Shown here one piece after another: positions 1 to 11,200 of a stretch of DNA of 64,000 nucleotides. The stretch covers positions 124,001-188,000 of the forward strand of contig CAUYLG010065517.1 in assembly GCA_963573385.1 (NCBI GenBank), given 5' to 3'. Made by a program: the position numbers and the translations under genes. Source of the stretch: Cacajao melanocephalus (Eukaryota > Chordata > Mammalia > Primates > Pitheciidae). Below the pieces are notes generated by a model that was given only the letters and a program-made list of their open reading frames with translations, ran no database searches and was not told the DNA's origin. Position 1 is the stretch's first letter; each line of letters starts with the position of its first letter.

Positions 1-252
1 GAGTGCAGTGGTGTGATATCGGCTCAGTGCAACCTCCGCCTCCTGGGCTCAAGACATTCTCCCACCTCAGCCTCCTGAGTAGCTGAGACTACAGGCATGT
101 GTCACTGTGCTTGGCTACTTTCTTGTATTTTTTGTAGAAACGAGGTTTTGTTATGTTTCCCAGTCTGGTCTTGAACTCCTCAGTTTGAGTGATTCTCCTG
201 CCTTGCTCTCTGAAAGCGCTGGGATTACAGGCATGAGCCACTGTGCCCAGCC
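1..252 (-). mobile_element. Alu, minus strand, cut by window edge
   Basis: The reverse complement of an Alu runs to the final gcccagcc motif. The poly-T end lies outside the window. Many mismatches suggest an older AluJ/S copy. It lies in DISC1 intron 5. Confidence 0.93.
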
Positions 253-400
253 CCATTCATTTATTTATTCAGCATTTACCATTGGCTGTTGCATGCCTGG
301 CACTGAGCTTGTTATTGGCAAGACAGAGCTGAATGAGGCTCTGTTTCTGCTTTGTGGATCCCGCAGTATCCAGGGACCCAGAACAAACAGATAGGCAAGA
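253..400 (-). mobile_element. L2 3'-end fragment, antisense
   Basis: The text reads like the reverse complement of the L2 tail (tattcagcatttacc, then a tgcctggcactgagc block, then an acagagctgaatgag block). It is short and diverged, so assignment is by recalled consensus only. Confidence 0.5.
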
Positions 401-504
401 CCCTGTGTCACTGAGGAAGCTATAGGAGTGGGTACTGTTTTAAGGGATGGCTCTTGGGAAATGTAATAGCAAAGGCCCAGAGGTTGGCACCAAAAGAGAT
501 CAAG

Positions 505-668
505 TTCAGATTCTGCCTTTGGTACTTTCTCACTGTAAGCCTTGGGAAAATTACTTAAACTTTCTACGTTTCACTTTCTGCATTTGTATTCTTACTCTGC
601 AAATTGTTGTGAAATAATATACATATAGGTCTGGGCATGTAATAGGTGCTCAAAAATGATTATTATGC
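505..668 (+). mobile_element. MIR SINE
   Basis: MIR core order is visible: a ctgcctttggtactttctcactg block, an aagccttgggaaaattacttaaac block, and an aataggtgctcaaaaatgatt tail. Strongly diverged. Confidence 0.7.
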
Positions 669-1829
669 TTGAAGTCTTCAGTGCCCCAGTCGTGGCCGAT
701 TTTTATGAAAATGAACTCAACAAACTCCAATGTTCTGAAATGTCTAAGACTGGCTTGGCTGTGCTCAGCTGTATTAGTCTGAAATAGATTTTATTACAGT
801 CTAATTCTCTGCAAAGTGGTCATCTGTGCATCATGTGTATGGTAATGTGGAATTAGAATATTCAGCTCTCAGTGAATTTCATTTATTGGCCATTATATAA
901 AAAACAAAGAAAAATGACTTATGAAGACACTGATTGCTTTGTAGCTTTAAAAGGCCTCCTTAGAATTAGAATGGCTACACAGCCTCTAAGAATATGATCT
1001 ACGCTATATATTCTGTCATCCTGCAGACACAACAAGGCAGTGGGAATGGAATCTAATTAGCAGGATGTCTTTATGTGTGAAGATTTCTTGCTGCTTATAA
1101 ATGCTTATTTGATTATTTATTCATAGATGTTGAAAGCACTTTTCTTTCATTCTGTTTCCTTATTGTCACCCAAGTAACCATCACTTATTACTGATGTGCT
1201 AAAGAATAACAGATGAGCATTGACCTTCAATTAAACATTAATAAATATGTTGCAGTAGCATAAAAAATAACAGTCACTTGCTTTAAAATAGAATGAGATG
1301 ATGGTTAGCATTTCTATTGCTGAGGTCCTATGAGTAAAACATGTTTGTTTCATAAATGGAATTTACATTATCAATTAGAACTTATTCTTCAATGCATTAT
1401 TTTGCCTACTACTTAGGACTACCTTCCTTTGTTAATTTTGAGTTTTTTTTTAAATTTCTACTATTCAGCCATGTTTACAAAATGCAAATAATATTTCTAA
1501 TATTACTGCTGTTCTATTAGTCAGATGGGTTCAACCACATTTATTCAGCACCTGCTGTGTGCAGTACACTCGTCACCATCTTGGTTTTAAACCTTTAAGC
1601 TATAAACTGAAATCACATTAATAATGTCTACAGAGGTTTAAAATAAAGAAAAGTCAGAGAAAGGTGAGTTATGTTTTTTTCAACCACTGGACCAAACAGA
1701 GGAGGAGAATAGGAGAGGAGGTTTGCTTAAAGGCATGACAGGATTCACATAAATGAGGGGACTTAGAACAGAAAGGTCACAAATACAGCATTTTTAGGGC
1801 TGGGGATATCTATTAATATTTTAAATTTT
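669..1829. other. Intron 5 sequence, no repeat recognised
   Basis: AT-rich intronic DNA of about 1.2 kb. Apart from a possible very short antisense L2 piece near 1525-1570 I recognise no repeat, exon or RNA gene. It could be old unique sequence with conserved noncoding segments. Confidence 0.6.
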
Positions 1830-3340
1830 TGTTTTGAAATAATTCTGCCTTAAAAGTCACAAGTATGCTACAAAGAACTCACATATCTCCCTCATTCTCA
1901 CTCCTGAGCTGGATACACACACCCATTATCAGAACCTTTTTCTGACCACTTGGGAGCAAGTTGCAATTTTATTTTTATTTTTATTTTTTGAGTCAGGGCT
2001 TGCTCTGTTGCTCAGGCTGGAGTGCAGTGGCGTCAGCTCACTGCAACCTCTGCCTCCTGGGCTCAAGCCATCCTCCCACCTCAGCCACCTGAGTAGCTGG
2101 GGCTACAGGCATGTGCCACTGCACCTGGCTAAATTTTTGTAGAGACAGGGTTTTGCCATGTTTTCCAGGGTGGTCTCGAACTCTTGAGCTCAAGGAATCC
2201 TCCTGCCTTGGCCTCTCCAAGTGGTGAGATTACAGGTATGAGTCATGATGATCCATCACTCCTAAGCACCCCATTGTGTATGTCCCCAAACAAGGACACT
2301 CTCCTATGCAACCAACCTGCAGCTTCCTCCAAGTCATGAAGTCAGCATTAATACAACACTCCTCTGCAGTCTACAGACTCCATTCCATTTCACAAAGCAT
2401 CCCAGCAATACTCCTTTCTCCTTTCTGACTCGGGAACACACACAGCATGCAGTTGTCATAGTTCTTAAATTTCCTCCTACTTGAGCAGTTCCTTAGTACT
2501 CAGTCTTTCTCTGTCTTCCGTGTCCTTGAACGTTTTCAGGAGTACAGACCTCACATTCTGTTGGATGACTTTCAGCCTAGGTCCTTCTAATATTTCCTCA
2601 TGACTGGGTTCAGGACATGCAATCCTAATGAGAACCTCCTGGAAATGATGCTGTGCACTCATGTCAGGTGTCACACAGTGTGGACCCTTCCCACCACTGT
2701 GGATGGTAACCTTCATCATCTGATCATGCTGTGGCCGTCCGGTTTCTCCAGCACAAAGTTCCCATGTTTCATTTGATACCTGATTAGTATGTTGTGGCCA
2801 TGATATACTATGAGTATTCTGATGCCTACTCCCCATCAAACCTCCATATCATCATTCCTTTCCAATAGTCAGCATTCTATTAGCATGGATGTGTTGGTTC
2901 CTATTCTATTGAATGGGCTGTACTTTATTATTGTTATTTATTTTGATTCTGAAATTTCTTCAAGGTGCCTCTTGTCTTCTATTGATGTGTCCCCATCAGC
3001 CTTTGAGTACTTGTTAATTTTTTGTACAACAGGATTCTGTAGACACATCTGTACTGCCCCTGCCTCAGCCCTGGCCTCAGCCATTTCTCCCAAAATCTCT
3101 GGGTTCCTTGTATGGATGGATGGAGTCTAGAAATCAGGATCTGTGTGCTTGGTGTGCTCATTCCTACTGAGGTACCATTACTCATAGGCCTTCTCAGTCA
3201 GTAAATATAGAAAATGTACATAAATACACACATGTGCTTCTATAGCTATTTCCATATTCACCTTTGAATTTGCCTATTAAAAACTAGTAGTGTATGCTAA
3301 TGTTTCCAATTCCAGTGCAAGTCATCTGCATTCTTTCTAC
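1830..3340 (-). mobile_element. Old L1 (L1M type) 3' region, antisense, split by an Alu
   Basis: The stretch matches the reverse complement of the 3'-UTR of mammalian-wide L1M elements as I recall it: cagttccttagtactcagtc, a catgactgggttcagg block and a gcctcagccatttctcc block appear in the right order. An Alu at about 1966-2250 interrupts it. No ORF2 protein is recognisable here. The left part (to about 3130) is more certain than the right. Confidence 0.6.
1966..2250 (-). mobile_element. Alu, minus strand, inserted in L1
   Basis: Poly-T/ATTTT tract followed by gagtcagggcttgctctg and the usual Alu reverse-complement order. The far end is degraded (tacaggtatgagtcatgatg). Confidence 0.92.
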
Positions 3341-3689
3341 CCTTCCCCCTTTCCATGATTATATTTTCCAATACTCAGGAATCTGGCCCTCTTTATCCTC
3401 ATATCCTTAACTGCTCCATTTGTTTACGTATTTCTCCATGTAATCTATCTCTTATTTATCCCAGCTGTCTTCTCCATCTGCTGCTGTATTCTTCTCAATG
3501 TGCCTCATCCCCAGGCCCTGGCGGGCTTATCACCACATATGCTGCCAGTTGCCTGTGTGTGGCAGCCCCTGCATCCTCGGTCTGGTGGGTGGACCACCTG
3601 TGTGCTCCTGCACAGGCTCCCCACTTACCAATGGGGCAGCTCACTGCCACCTTTTCTGCACAGGAGGAGAAGAGAAGGCCCATTTATGA

Positions 3690-3800
3690 TTTTGACCCCA
3701 GTCTCAGCAATGAGTTCTTCAAAGGCCAGGAATGTGTCTTGTTCATCTTTGTAGCCTTACAGTCTAGCAAAGTTGATTTACCCAAAGCATTATTGAGTGA
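3690..3800 (+). mobile_element. L2 3'-end fragment
   Basis: Aggccaggaatgtgtcttg, ttcatctttgtagcc and a diverged attattgagtgagtga tail follow the L2 3'-end order. Confidence 0.5.
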
Positions 3801-3970
3801 GTGACACATGAAATAATAAATAAACATGGCATTAGAAAGGTGAAAAAGTCTTATTTTCAATCATTTTCAAATATTCTTCTCTCCCAGAGGAACCATTTTC
3901 CACATCATCTGTATCACATAGACAAAGTTGGCCACTCTGGGTAAACCTTCCTCTTTTCCCCTTTGAGGTG

Positions 3971-4310
3971 TGAAATCGACTGAATGTTTGTGCCCCCCAA
4001 ATTCCTATGTTGAAACCCTGATTCCAATGTGATGGTATTAAGAGGTGCGGTATTTGAGAGGTGATTAGGTCATGAGGGTGAAGGCTTCATGAATGGAATT
4101 AGTGACCTTATAAGAAGAAACCAGAGAGGTAGCTTGTTCCCTTCCTGCCATGAGGAAGCAGCTGCCTGCAACGTGGTAGCTCTCACCAGAACCTATGCTG
4201 GCAGCTTGATCTTGGACTTCCAGCTTTCAGAACTGTGGGCAATACATTTCTGTTGTTTAATCTACCCAGGCTATGGTATTTTGTAATAGCATCCCAAATT
4301 GACATAGACA
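3971..4310 (+). mobile_element. Solo MaLR LTR (MST-like)
   Basis: About 340 bp starting TG and ending CA. It carries hallmarks of the ERVL-MaLR LTRs: gaatgtttgtgccccccaaa at the start, ttaggtcatgagggtgaagg, an ataagaagaaacc block, a cttgatcttggacttccag block and an atagcatcccaaattgaca end. No internal region is attached, so it is a solo LTR left by LTR-LTR recombination. Noncoding. Confidence 0.85.
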
Positions 4311-4402
4311 AGAACGTCTGTGATGCACCTTTTTGTTGTTTTGTAACAACCATGATTTAGAAACATCTTGTGGAGATATTGGTCATATTTAGCACATGAG
4401 GC

Positions 4403-4545
4403 TCTGGCACTCAAGTGGGGTAAGTGATTTGCCACATAGGACATGCACAGTTAGTGCCAAAGCTGTTGCCCAGATCTGGGTACCCTGATCCTTAGTGTTG
4501 TGATTCTCTGTTCTCCCCAATATCGTGCCTCCCCTACATCACTCA
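4403..4545 (-). mobile_element. MIR, antisense, weak
   Basis: Ggtaagtgatttgccacat followed by a tgttgcccagatctgggt block resembles the antisense MIR core. Highly diverged. Confidence 0.4.
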
Positions 4546-4685
4546 GGAGCAGAGGGCTAGCGTGGAGAAGAGACAGGGAGGCTGAGCAAGCTCGCTCAAG
4601 GTCCTGAATGCCAGGCACAGATGTTTGGACTTTGTGCTGGAGCTCACATAGAGTAATCCAGTCCTTTGAGAACATTTTGTATTAT

Positions 4686-5024
4686 AGGTTGAGTACCTCT
4701 TACATAAAATGCTTAGGACCGGAAGTATTTCAAATTTCTCGCATTTTGGGGAGTTTTAGGGTATTAGCACATACATAATGAGATATCTTCAGGATAGGAC
4801 CCAAGCCTACACATGAAATTGATTTGTGTTTTTTGTGCATCTTATATATAGTCTGAAGTTAATACAATACAAAATTTCAAAATAATTTTGCACATGAAAT
4901 AAAGTTTTGTCACATGAGGTCAGGTGTGGAGTTTTCTGCTTGTGGTATCATGTCAGCACTCAAAAGCTTTCAGATTTGGGGGTATTTCAAATTTCAGATT
5001 TTTGGATTAGGGATGCCCAACCTG
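4686..5024. mobile_element. Nonautonomous DNA transposon with terminal inverted repeats (Tigger-like)
   Basis: The left end aggttgagtacctct and the right end gggatgcccaacct are imperfect inverted repeats of each other. The interior (aatgcttaggaccggaagta, a catacataatgagatatctt block, a ggtatcatgtcagcactca block) matches a common primate MITE that I recall as a Tc1/mariner-Tigger derivative. About 340 bp, no transposase coding. Confidence 0.75.
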
Positions 5025-5964
5025 TCACATGTACAAAACTGCTTGGAGTGATGCCAGGTCATAGCAGATGTTTCTGCATTTTGTTTGTTTATCAGCTTGT
5101 GCACATCTGAGTGTTAGGAAGGTCACTCTGTTGGTGATGTGTGGAAACCACGGAAGGAGTGAGAGAGATCAGGCAGAGTAATTCATCCCGGCAGAAGTGC
5201 TGACGACTCAGGCTAGGCTAGGGGGCAGTAGAAATGGAGAAAATGTGAATATGTCAAACACCGTGAGAGAAAGTCACGAGGATGTGAAAATGAAGGAAGA
5301 GTACAAATCAAAGGATCTGAAGCTGTAGGCCTGGATGGGATTGTGCCTTTGCAAGGCAGAGTAACATCTTGCTAGGTAGGTAGGCAGTGAACTTGATTTA
5401 AGACTTGATGAGATTTGTCTTATATTCATTTAGTTGCTGATGAAAAGGGCTTAAAGTAGCTTGTATGAAAAATATAAAAAACAAGAAACAAAACAAGGGA
5501 ATTTAAAGTTCACTGTAATCAGACACACTTTTGTGAACATTTGCTGTGAACCAGGCAGCATCCCAGGTGCAGGTGCACTATACCATGACCAACGCTGGCA
5601 TGGTGCCTCTTGTGTGGATGCACAAGGCCTTGAACATGTAGAGGTGAGGTTGTGGTGGCTTGTTAAGGAGAACCTGCCTGTGCTTAGGGAGCCGGCAGAG
5701 CAGGGAGCCTACCTGGCGGGCGGGCAGGACCGGAGGAGATACTGGGATCTGATGGCTGAGGAGGACTTAGCCTTGGCTGGATGTGGAGGAAGAATGACAG
5801 TGGCAACGGGAACAGCAGGCAGATTCCCCTGAACCCTGCTTCCAGCTCATCTCATGGCAGCTTTGCTTTTCTGGTTCCCTGTGTCTGGTCTGTCAGAGAA
5901 CATCCTGAATCTGACCACCTGCACTTTCCTTTCTAGGTCCTGGCTACCCTTAGGTCTTGCCTGG
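5025..5964. other. Intron 5 sequence, no firm repeat
   Basis: About 0.9 kb. A weak antisense L2-like segment may lie near 5100-5330 and another near 5535-5600 (tgaaccaggcagcatcccag), but neither is secure. No exon or promoter signal seen. Confidence 0.5.
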
Positions 5965-6300
5965 GGAACAGCAATGACCCTGTGACTGGTCTCTGGGCTC
6001 TGCCTTTCTACATTGTGTTCCTAACAGAGCAGTCAAGTGATCCTGTTAAACATGAGTTGGAATACCAGTCCTCTGCTCAGAACCCTTCAATGGCTCTCAT
6101 CTCCCTTAGGGTAGACACCAAAGTCCTCTACAATGGCCTACACGGCTCTGAAGATCAAGCCCACTCTCATACCCTCCCTCCCTTGTCTACTACTTTCCCC
6201 TTGGTTCGCCCTGCTAGGAGTGCTCCTTAGATATTGAAGCGTGTGTTTGCCTTGTGGCTTTTGCACTCTCTGGGAGCTCCCTCTGCCTGGGATATCTAAT
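5965..6300 (+). mobile_element. L2 fragment, plus strand
   Basis: Block order follows the L2 3' region: tgactggtctctgggctc, a cttcaatggctctcatctcc block, tagacaccaaagtcctcta, and a tttgcactctctgggagct block ending with ccctctgcctggga. Confidence 0.7.
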
Positions 6301-6540
6301 TAGTGAATACAGGTGTCATTTGGGGAACCCAGAGAGCTAGCTTTTATGAAAATGGAGGTAGAACACATCCTTATGCTAACCAGAGGTGGTGCTGGCAGGG
6401 GAAATGAAAACCCCCAGTAGCTGAGAGCTGTGAGAGAGGCTGGGGAAAGATATAATTTAGAAATTGGAGATAATCACTGAAGCTGTACAATTGCTGGTGA
6501 CCATCCTAATGCCCTTTTCTAATCATAAGATAAAAAATAA

Positions 6541-6948
6541 CTGGGGCTGAGCATGGTGGCTCATGCCTGCAATCCTAACACTGGGAGGCCGAGGCAAGAG
6601 GATCACTTGAGGCCAGGAGTTTGTGACCAGCCTGGGCAACATGACAAAACCCCATTTCTGGAAAAAAAAAAAAATTAAAAAGCGGAGCCTGGTGGCACAT
6701 GCCTGTAGTCCCAGTTACTTAGGAGGCTGAGGTGGGAGGATCGCTTGAGCCCAGGAATTTGACATCAGCCTGGGAACCATAACAGGGCCCTGTATCTACA
6801 AAAATCAAAATCAAAAAAGCTGGGTGTGATGGCACATGCCAATAGTCCCAGCTACTCGGGTAGCTGAGCAGGAGGATCATGTGAGCCCAGGAGCTGGAGG
6901 CTGCCACTGTACTTTAGCCTAGATGACAGAGTGACACTTTGTCTCTTA
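6541..6948 (+). mobile_element. Trimeric Alu
   Basis: Three Alu-monomer-like units lie in tandem instead of two. The first (about 6541-6680) is a left arm with an A-rich linker. The middle (6683-6815) begins like a right arm (ggtggcacatgcctgtagtc) but ends like a left arm (cagcctgggaaccataacag then an A-rich linker). The third (6818-6946) is a right arm ending in tgacagagtgacac and a poly-A/GA tail. AluJ-like divergence. Confidence 0.85.
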
Positions 6949-6949
6949 A

Positions 6950-6976
6950 AAAAAAGAGAGAGAGAGAGAGAGAGAA
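6950..6976. repeat. (GA)n in Alu tail
   Basis: Alternating ga repeat grown from the A-tail of the preceding Alu. Confidence 0.9.
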
Positions 6977-7269
6977 AATAGTAGCTTTTGATGCCTATAC
7001 TTTTGAAGGTGAGTAGCAGCGTAGAACATAGCTAATCACAGATATTTTCTGCGATAACTTGTATCTTCCTTTGGAATTCACCGTGAATGTAATTTTTGGT
7101 AGATGGTTTACCATTTCCAGTGTTTAATTTTGTTGGCTCAGCCTGAATTCTCTGAGAACTTTTCATCTGGCAGTGGATGGGTATAGTTTAGAATATGGTG
7201 GATGGCAGAGGGAGGCTAGACTGGGTTTTAAAATTTTTTGGAATTTGAAGACTGTACTTAATGGTACTA

Positions 7270-7500
7270 CTAATAATAGACAATCCTTTCGAACTCTTAC
7301 AAAGTGCCAGGCATGATGCTAAATGCTTTGCATAGATTATCTCTGTTAATCCTCAGAAGACCTTGTGATGTAGATACTATTATTAACCCTATTTTTTACA
7401 GAGCAGGAAACTGAAGCTTAGAAAGGTTAAGTAACTTGAAGGTCAGACAGCTGGAAATGGCAGAGTTGGGGGTAAGCTCAGCTTTTCTCCTAACCCCTTT
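7270..7500 (-). mobile_element. MIR, antisense, nearly full length
   Basis: Reverse complement of MIR: an acaaagtgccaggcatgatg block, a ccttgtgatgtagatactat block, gcaggaaactgaagc, then an aggttaagtaacttgaaggt block. One of the best preserved MIRs here. Confidence 0.85.
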
Positions 7501-8534
7501 GGAACAGATCTGGATGCATCTTTACATACATTATGACTGTATCAGGATGCTATTTTAGAGCATATAATTCAAGAACTTCATTGCTTTTCATCAAAGTTTT
7601 GATTTTGTAGAAGAAGAAATAACGTATTGAGAAGGAAATCGTGTAAATGTTTGAATGCTTGGTGTTAGTTAAGGAATAGGGACATTTCAGCATTATCCTA
7701 GGTCTTGTGAGGCAAGACTCTGCTGCATATTTTAAGGGGGGTGTCTGAATTAACTTCCATAGTAATTTCTGAAGAAGGTGGCACAGACTGAGAGATCTGC
7801 TAATTACCTGGGGCTTGATCTTGGACAGGTGACCTTTTCTAGTATCCTTAGAATGAATTGTTGGTAAATTTTCTTAGTTTCTGGCTATGGGTTTCGATGC
7901 AAATGGCAAGTTTAAGTGACTGTCCTTCACTTAACAGCCCCAGAGACACACGTTTTCTGCCCTTTCCTCCACCTTTTCACTACTCAGGTGTGTGCTTTGG
8001 CAGTGGGCCAGTGCAGGAAAAGAGTTAGGTTGAGAGGTTAACACACTGTGACTTGTGTTAACCACTGCTGACGTATGATAAAGGGTTTTGTTCAAAATGA
8101 CAAGCTTGTTGGAAAGTGTGTTTTAATTTAGACTTGAATCCTATCAAAATGGCCTGTATAGCCATAAGAACTTAAAGGACTCTTTGTGATCTGGGGTAGA
8201 GACTCTTAAAACATTTTCTCATTATGGCATAAAAAAGGATAATGTTTGTATTGTACACTGGGGTAAGCAGTAAGTGCTCATGGCCTGAGGTGATTGCTTG
8301 GGATTTTGGCCTGCCCTAAGGCCCACCCACTGCCCCAGGGTGAAGAGGATCAAGGTCTGAGGGTACCAGCCTGCCAAGGACCACCAGAAGGGAAGCTCTG
8401 ATGAATGGTATCTTAAAACCCAGTCTTTCCATTTCTGCAAAAATGGTTTTATGGGAAACGTTCTAATTCTTTGGGTATTTGATTTTGAAGATAAGTTCTC
8501 ATTAGAATAGATTCCAATTTCTGCAGTTTATTAA
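7501..8534. other. Intron 5 sequence, nothing recognised
   Basis: About 1 kb of mixed-composition DNA without a recognisable repeat, exon or RNA gene. Confidence 0.55.
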
Positions 8535-9060
8535 TTTTTTTTTTTTTTACAATTTGATACCAACTCTTTATTAGCAACTAAAGTAGAATAAACTTTTTTT
8601 GTGTATTTGCCAGAAAGCATAGTGCTTTCCATAAAAAACAAAGGTGGAATATATGTAATAGGTGAGAGACAACCAAAACTTGCCACATAAGGGCCAGTAA
8701 GAGAATCCCAACAAATAGCAAAAGTTCATTTTTCCATGACCCATTCATCACAGAACAATTAAAAAGCTATATTAAAGTCAATCTTACTTGCATTTTAGAA
8801 ATGCATTTCAATTTACCCATGGATCCAACACTCTTTTAGATAGATAAAGAAGTTTTTATTAACTAACTTAGGAAAAAACACTACCTGTTAAACTCATAAA
8901 TGACTGTTTAAAGAGTATCTGCAGAATTCTCCTCTCAGTGTTTCCAAGTAAAAGAAGTGATAATTAGCCACTGATAAATACAACATATTTATAACTTGTG
9001 TAACATTTTATTTATGTGTATTTTTTGAGCATTATGAAATATGTAATTTAAAAATTTTTA
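8535..9060 (-). pseudogene. Possible retrocopied mRNA 3'UTR, antisense
   Basis: A run of 14 T (8535-8548) is followed, 18 bases further on, by tttatt (8567-8572), which on the minus strand is AATAAA placed just upstream of a poly-A tract. The next 0.5 kb is AT-rich and does not match the L1, L2, MIR or LTR consensus I know. This geometry is the signature of a processed mRNA copied by L1 machinery. No coding frame or parent gene is recognisable and no clear target duplication was found, so the 5' limit is a guess. A lone poly-T next to a chance AATAAA is the alternative. Confidence 0.35.
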
Positions 9061-9228
9061 ATAAAAAAATTAATATCTTCTTTGTCAATTGATTTTTCCC
9101 CCATTAAAAAAATTGGCAAATAATAATTGTGCATATTCATGGGGTCCATAGTGATGCTTCAGTACATATAATATGTAGTGATCAGATCAGGATAATTAGC
9201 ATATCCCCCATCTTAAACATTTATTGTC

Positions 9229-9518
9229 TTTTTTTTTTTGAGACATAGTTTCCCTCTATCGCCCAGGATGGAGTACAGTGGTGCGATCTTGGCTCACTGC
9301 AACCTCCCTATCCTGGGTTCAGGTGATTCTCCTGCCTCAGCCTCTGAGTGGCTGGGATCACAAGCACCCGCCACCATGCCTGACTAAGTTTTGTATTTTT
9401 AGTAGAGATAGGGTTTCACCATGTTGGTTAAGCTGGTCTTGAACTCCCGACCTCAAGCAATCCACCTACCTCGGCCTCCCAAAATGTGGGGTTACAGGTG
9501 TGAACCACCATGCCCAGC
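9229..9518 (-). mobile_element. Alu, minus strand, inserted in the L1
   Basis: Poly-T, gagacatagtttccctct and full Alu order. The flanking L1 text aaacatttattgtctttt / aaacatttattatctttt is duplicated on both sides, giving the target-site duplication. Confidence 0.95.
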
Positions 9519-9760
9519 CTAAACATTTATTATCTTTTTGTGTTGGGAACATTCAGTATCCTTCCAACTATTTGAAACTGTAAAATATACTATTGTGAAC
9601 TATAGTCATCCTCTCTTGCTGTAGAACACTAGTATTTATTCCTCCTATCTAGATGTAATTCTGTAACTTTTAATAAATCTTTTCTTATCCTTCACTTCCC
9701 CCTACCCTTCTCAGCCTCTAATATCCTCTATCCTACTTTTTACTTCTATGAGATCAGCCC

Positions 9761-10153
9761 TGATACAATTTGGATGTTTGTCTCTGCCAAATTTCATGTT
9801 GAAATGTGATCCCCAGTGTTGGAGGTGTTTGGTCATGAGGTGGATACCTCGAGAATGGCTTGATTCTCTTCCCATGGTAATGAGTGAGTTCTCGCTCTAT
9901 TAGTTCACGTGAGAGCTGGTTGTTTAAAAGAGCCTGGCATCTCTCACTTGTTCTTTCTCTTGCCACGTGACATGCCTGCTCTCCGTCAGCCTTCTGCCAT
10001 TATTGACAGCTTCCTGAGGCCCTCACTGGAAGCAGATGCTGGCACTAAGCTTCTTGTAAAGTCTGCAGAACCATGAGCTAAATAAACCTGTTTTCTTTAT
10101 AAATTACCCAGCCTCAGATATTCCTTTATAGCAATGCAAAACGGACTAAAACA
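9761..10153 (+). mobile_element. Solo MaLR LTR (MST-like) inserted in the L1
   Basis: About 393 bp from tgatacaatttggatgtttg to ggactaaaaca. Typical blocks are gttggaggtgtttggtcatg, gagtgagttctcgctctatt and gtttaaaagagcctggc, plus a ctaaataaacctgttttctt polyadenylation region. The L1 text resumes on each side. Confidence 0.9.
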
Positions 10154-10907
10154 AACTCATTTTAGCTTCCACATATGAATGAAAACATGTTTAACTTTCT
10201 GTTCTTGGCTTATTTCACTGAACCTAATGTCTTCCATCCATGCTGCCAAGAATGACAGGATTTTATTCTTAATGGCTGAATAGTATTCCATTTTGTATGT
10301 AGACCACATTTGCTTTATCCAGTCATCTGTTGTTGGACACTTAGATTAATTCCATATCTTGATTATTGTGAATAGTGCTGCAGTAACATGGGGATATAGA
10401 TGTCTCTTTGAGTTGCTGATTTCCTTTCTTTTGGATAAATGTCCGGTAGTGGGATTGCTGGATCACATGGTTGCTGTATTTGTAGTTTCTTGAGGAATAT
10501 CCATACTGTTCTTCATAACGGCTGTACTGGTTTACATTCCCACCAACAGTGTGTAAGAGTTCCTTTTTCTTCACATCCTCACAAGCATTTGTTATTATTA
10601 TTTTTTTTTGGCTTTTGATAATGGCCAGGAGGTGAGATGATACCTCATTGTGATTTTGATTTGCATATACCTGATGATTAGTGATGTTGAACATTACAAA
10701 ATATATTTTTGACCATTTGTATGCCTTCTTTTAAGAAATGTCTGTTCAGATCATTTGCCCATTTTAAAATTAGATTGTTTTTCTTTAGTTGAGATGATTC
10801 AGTTTCTTGTATATTCTGGACAGTAATCCCCTGTTGGATGGATAGTTTACAAATATTTTTTCCCATTCTGTAGGTTATCTTTTCACTCTGTTGATTGTTT
10901 CTTTCTT

Positions 10908-11200
10908 TTATTTTTTTGAGACAGAGTCTCACTCTGTTTTTCAGGCTTGAGTGCAGTGGCATGATCACAGATCACTGCAGCCTCTACTTCCCCAGACTCT
11001 CATGATCCTCCCACCTCAGGTTCCTGAGTAGCTGGGACTACAGTCATACACCACCATGCCTGGCTAATTTTTGTATTTTGTGTAGAGATGCGGTTTCACT
11101 ATGTTTCCCAGACTGGTCTCAAACTCCTGGACTCAAGTGATCCTCATCACTTAGCCTCTCAAACTTCTGGGATTACAGGTGTAAAGCATTGGGCCTGGCC
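10908..11200 (-). mobile_element. Alu, minus strand, inserted in the L1
   Basis: T-rich start, gagacagagtctcactctg and full Alu order. The L1 sequence tgttgattgtttctttc before and tgttgattgtttctttt after is the target duplication. Confidence 0.95.
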
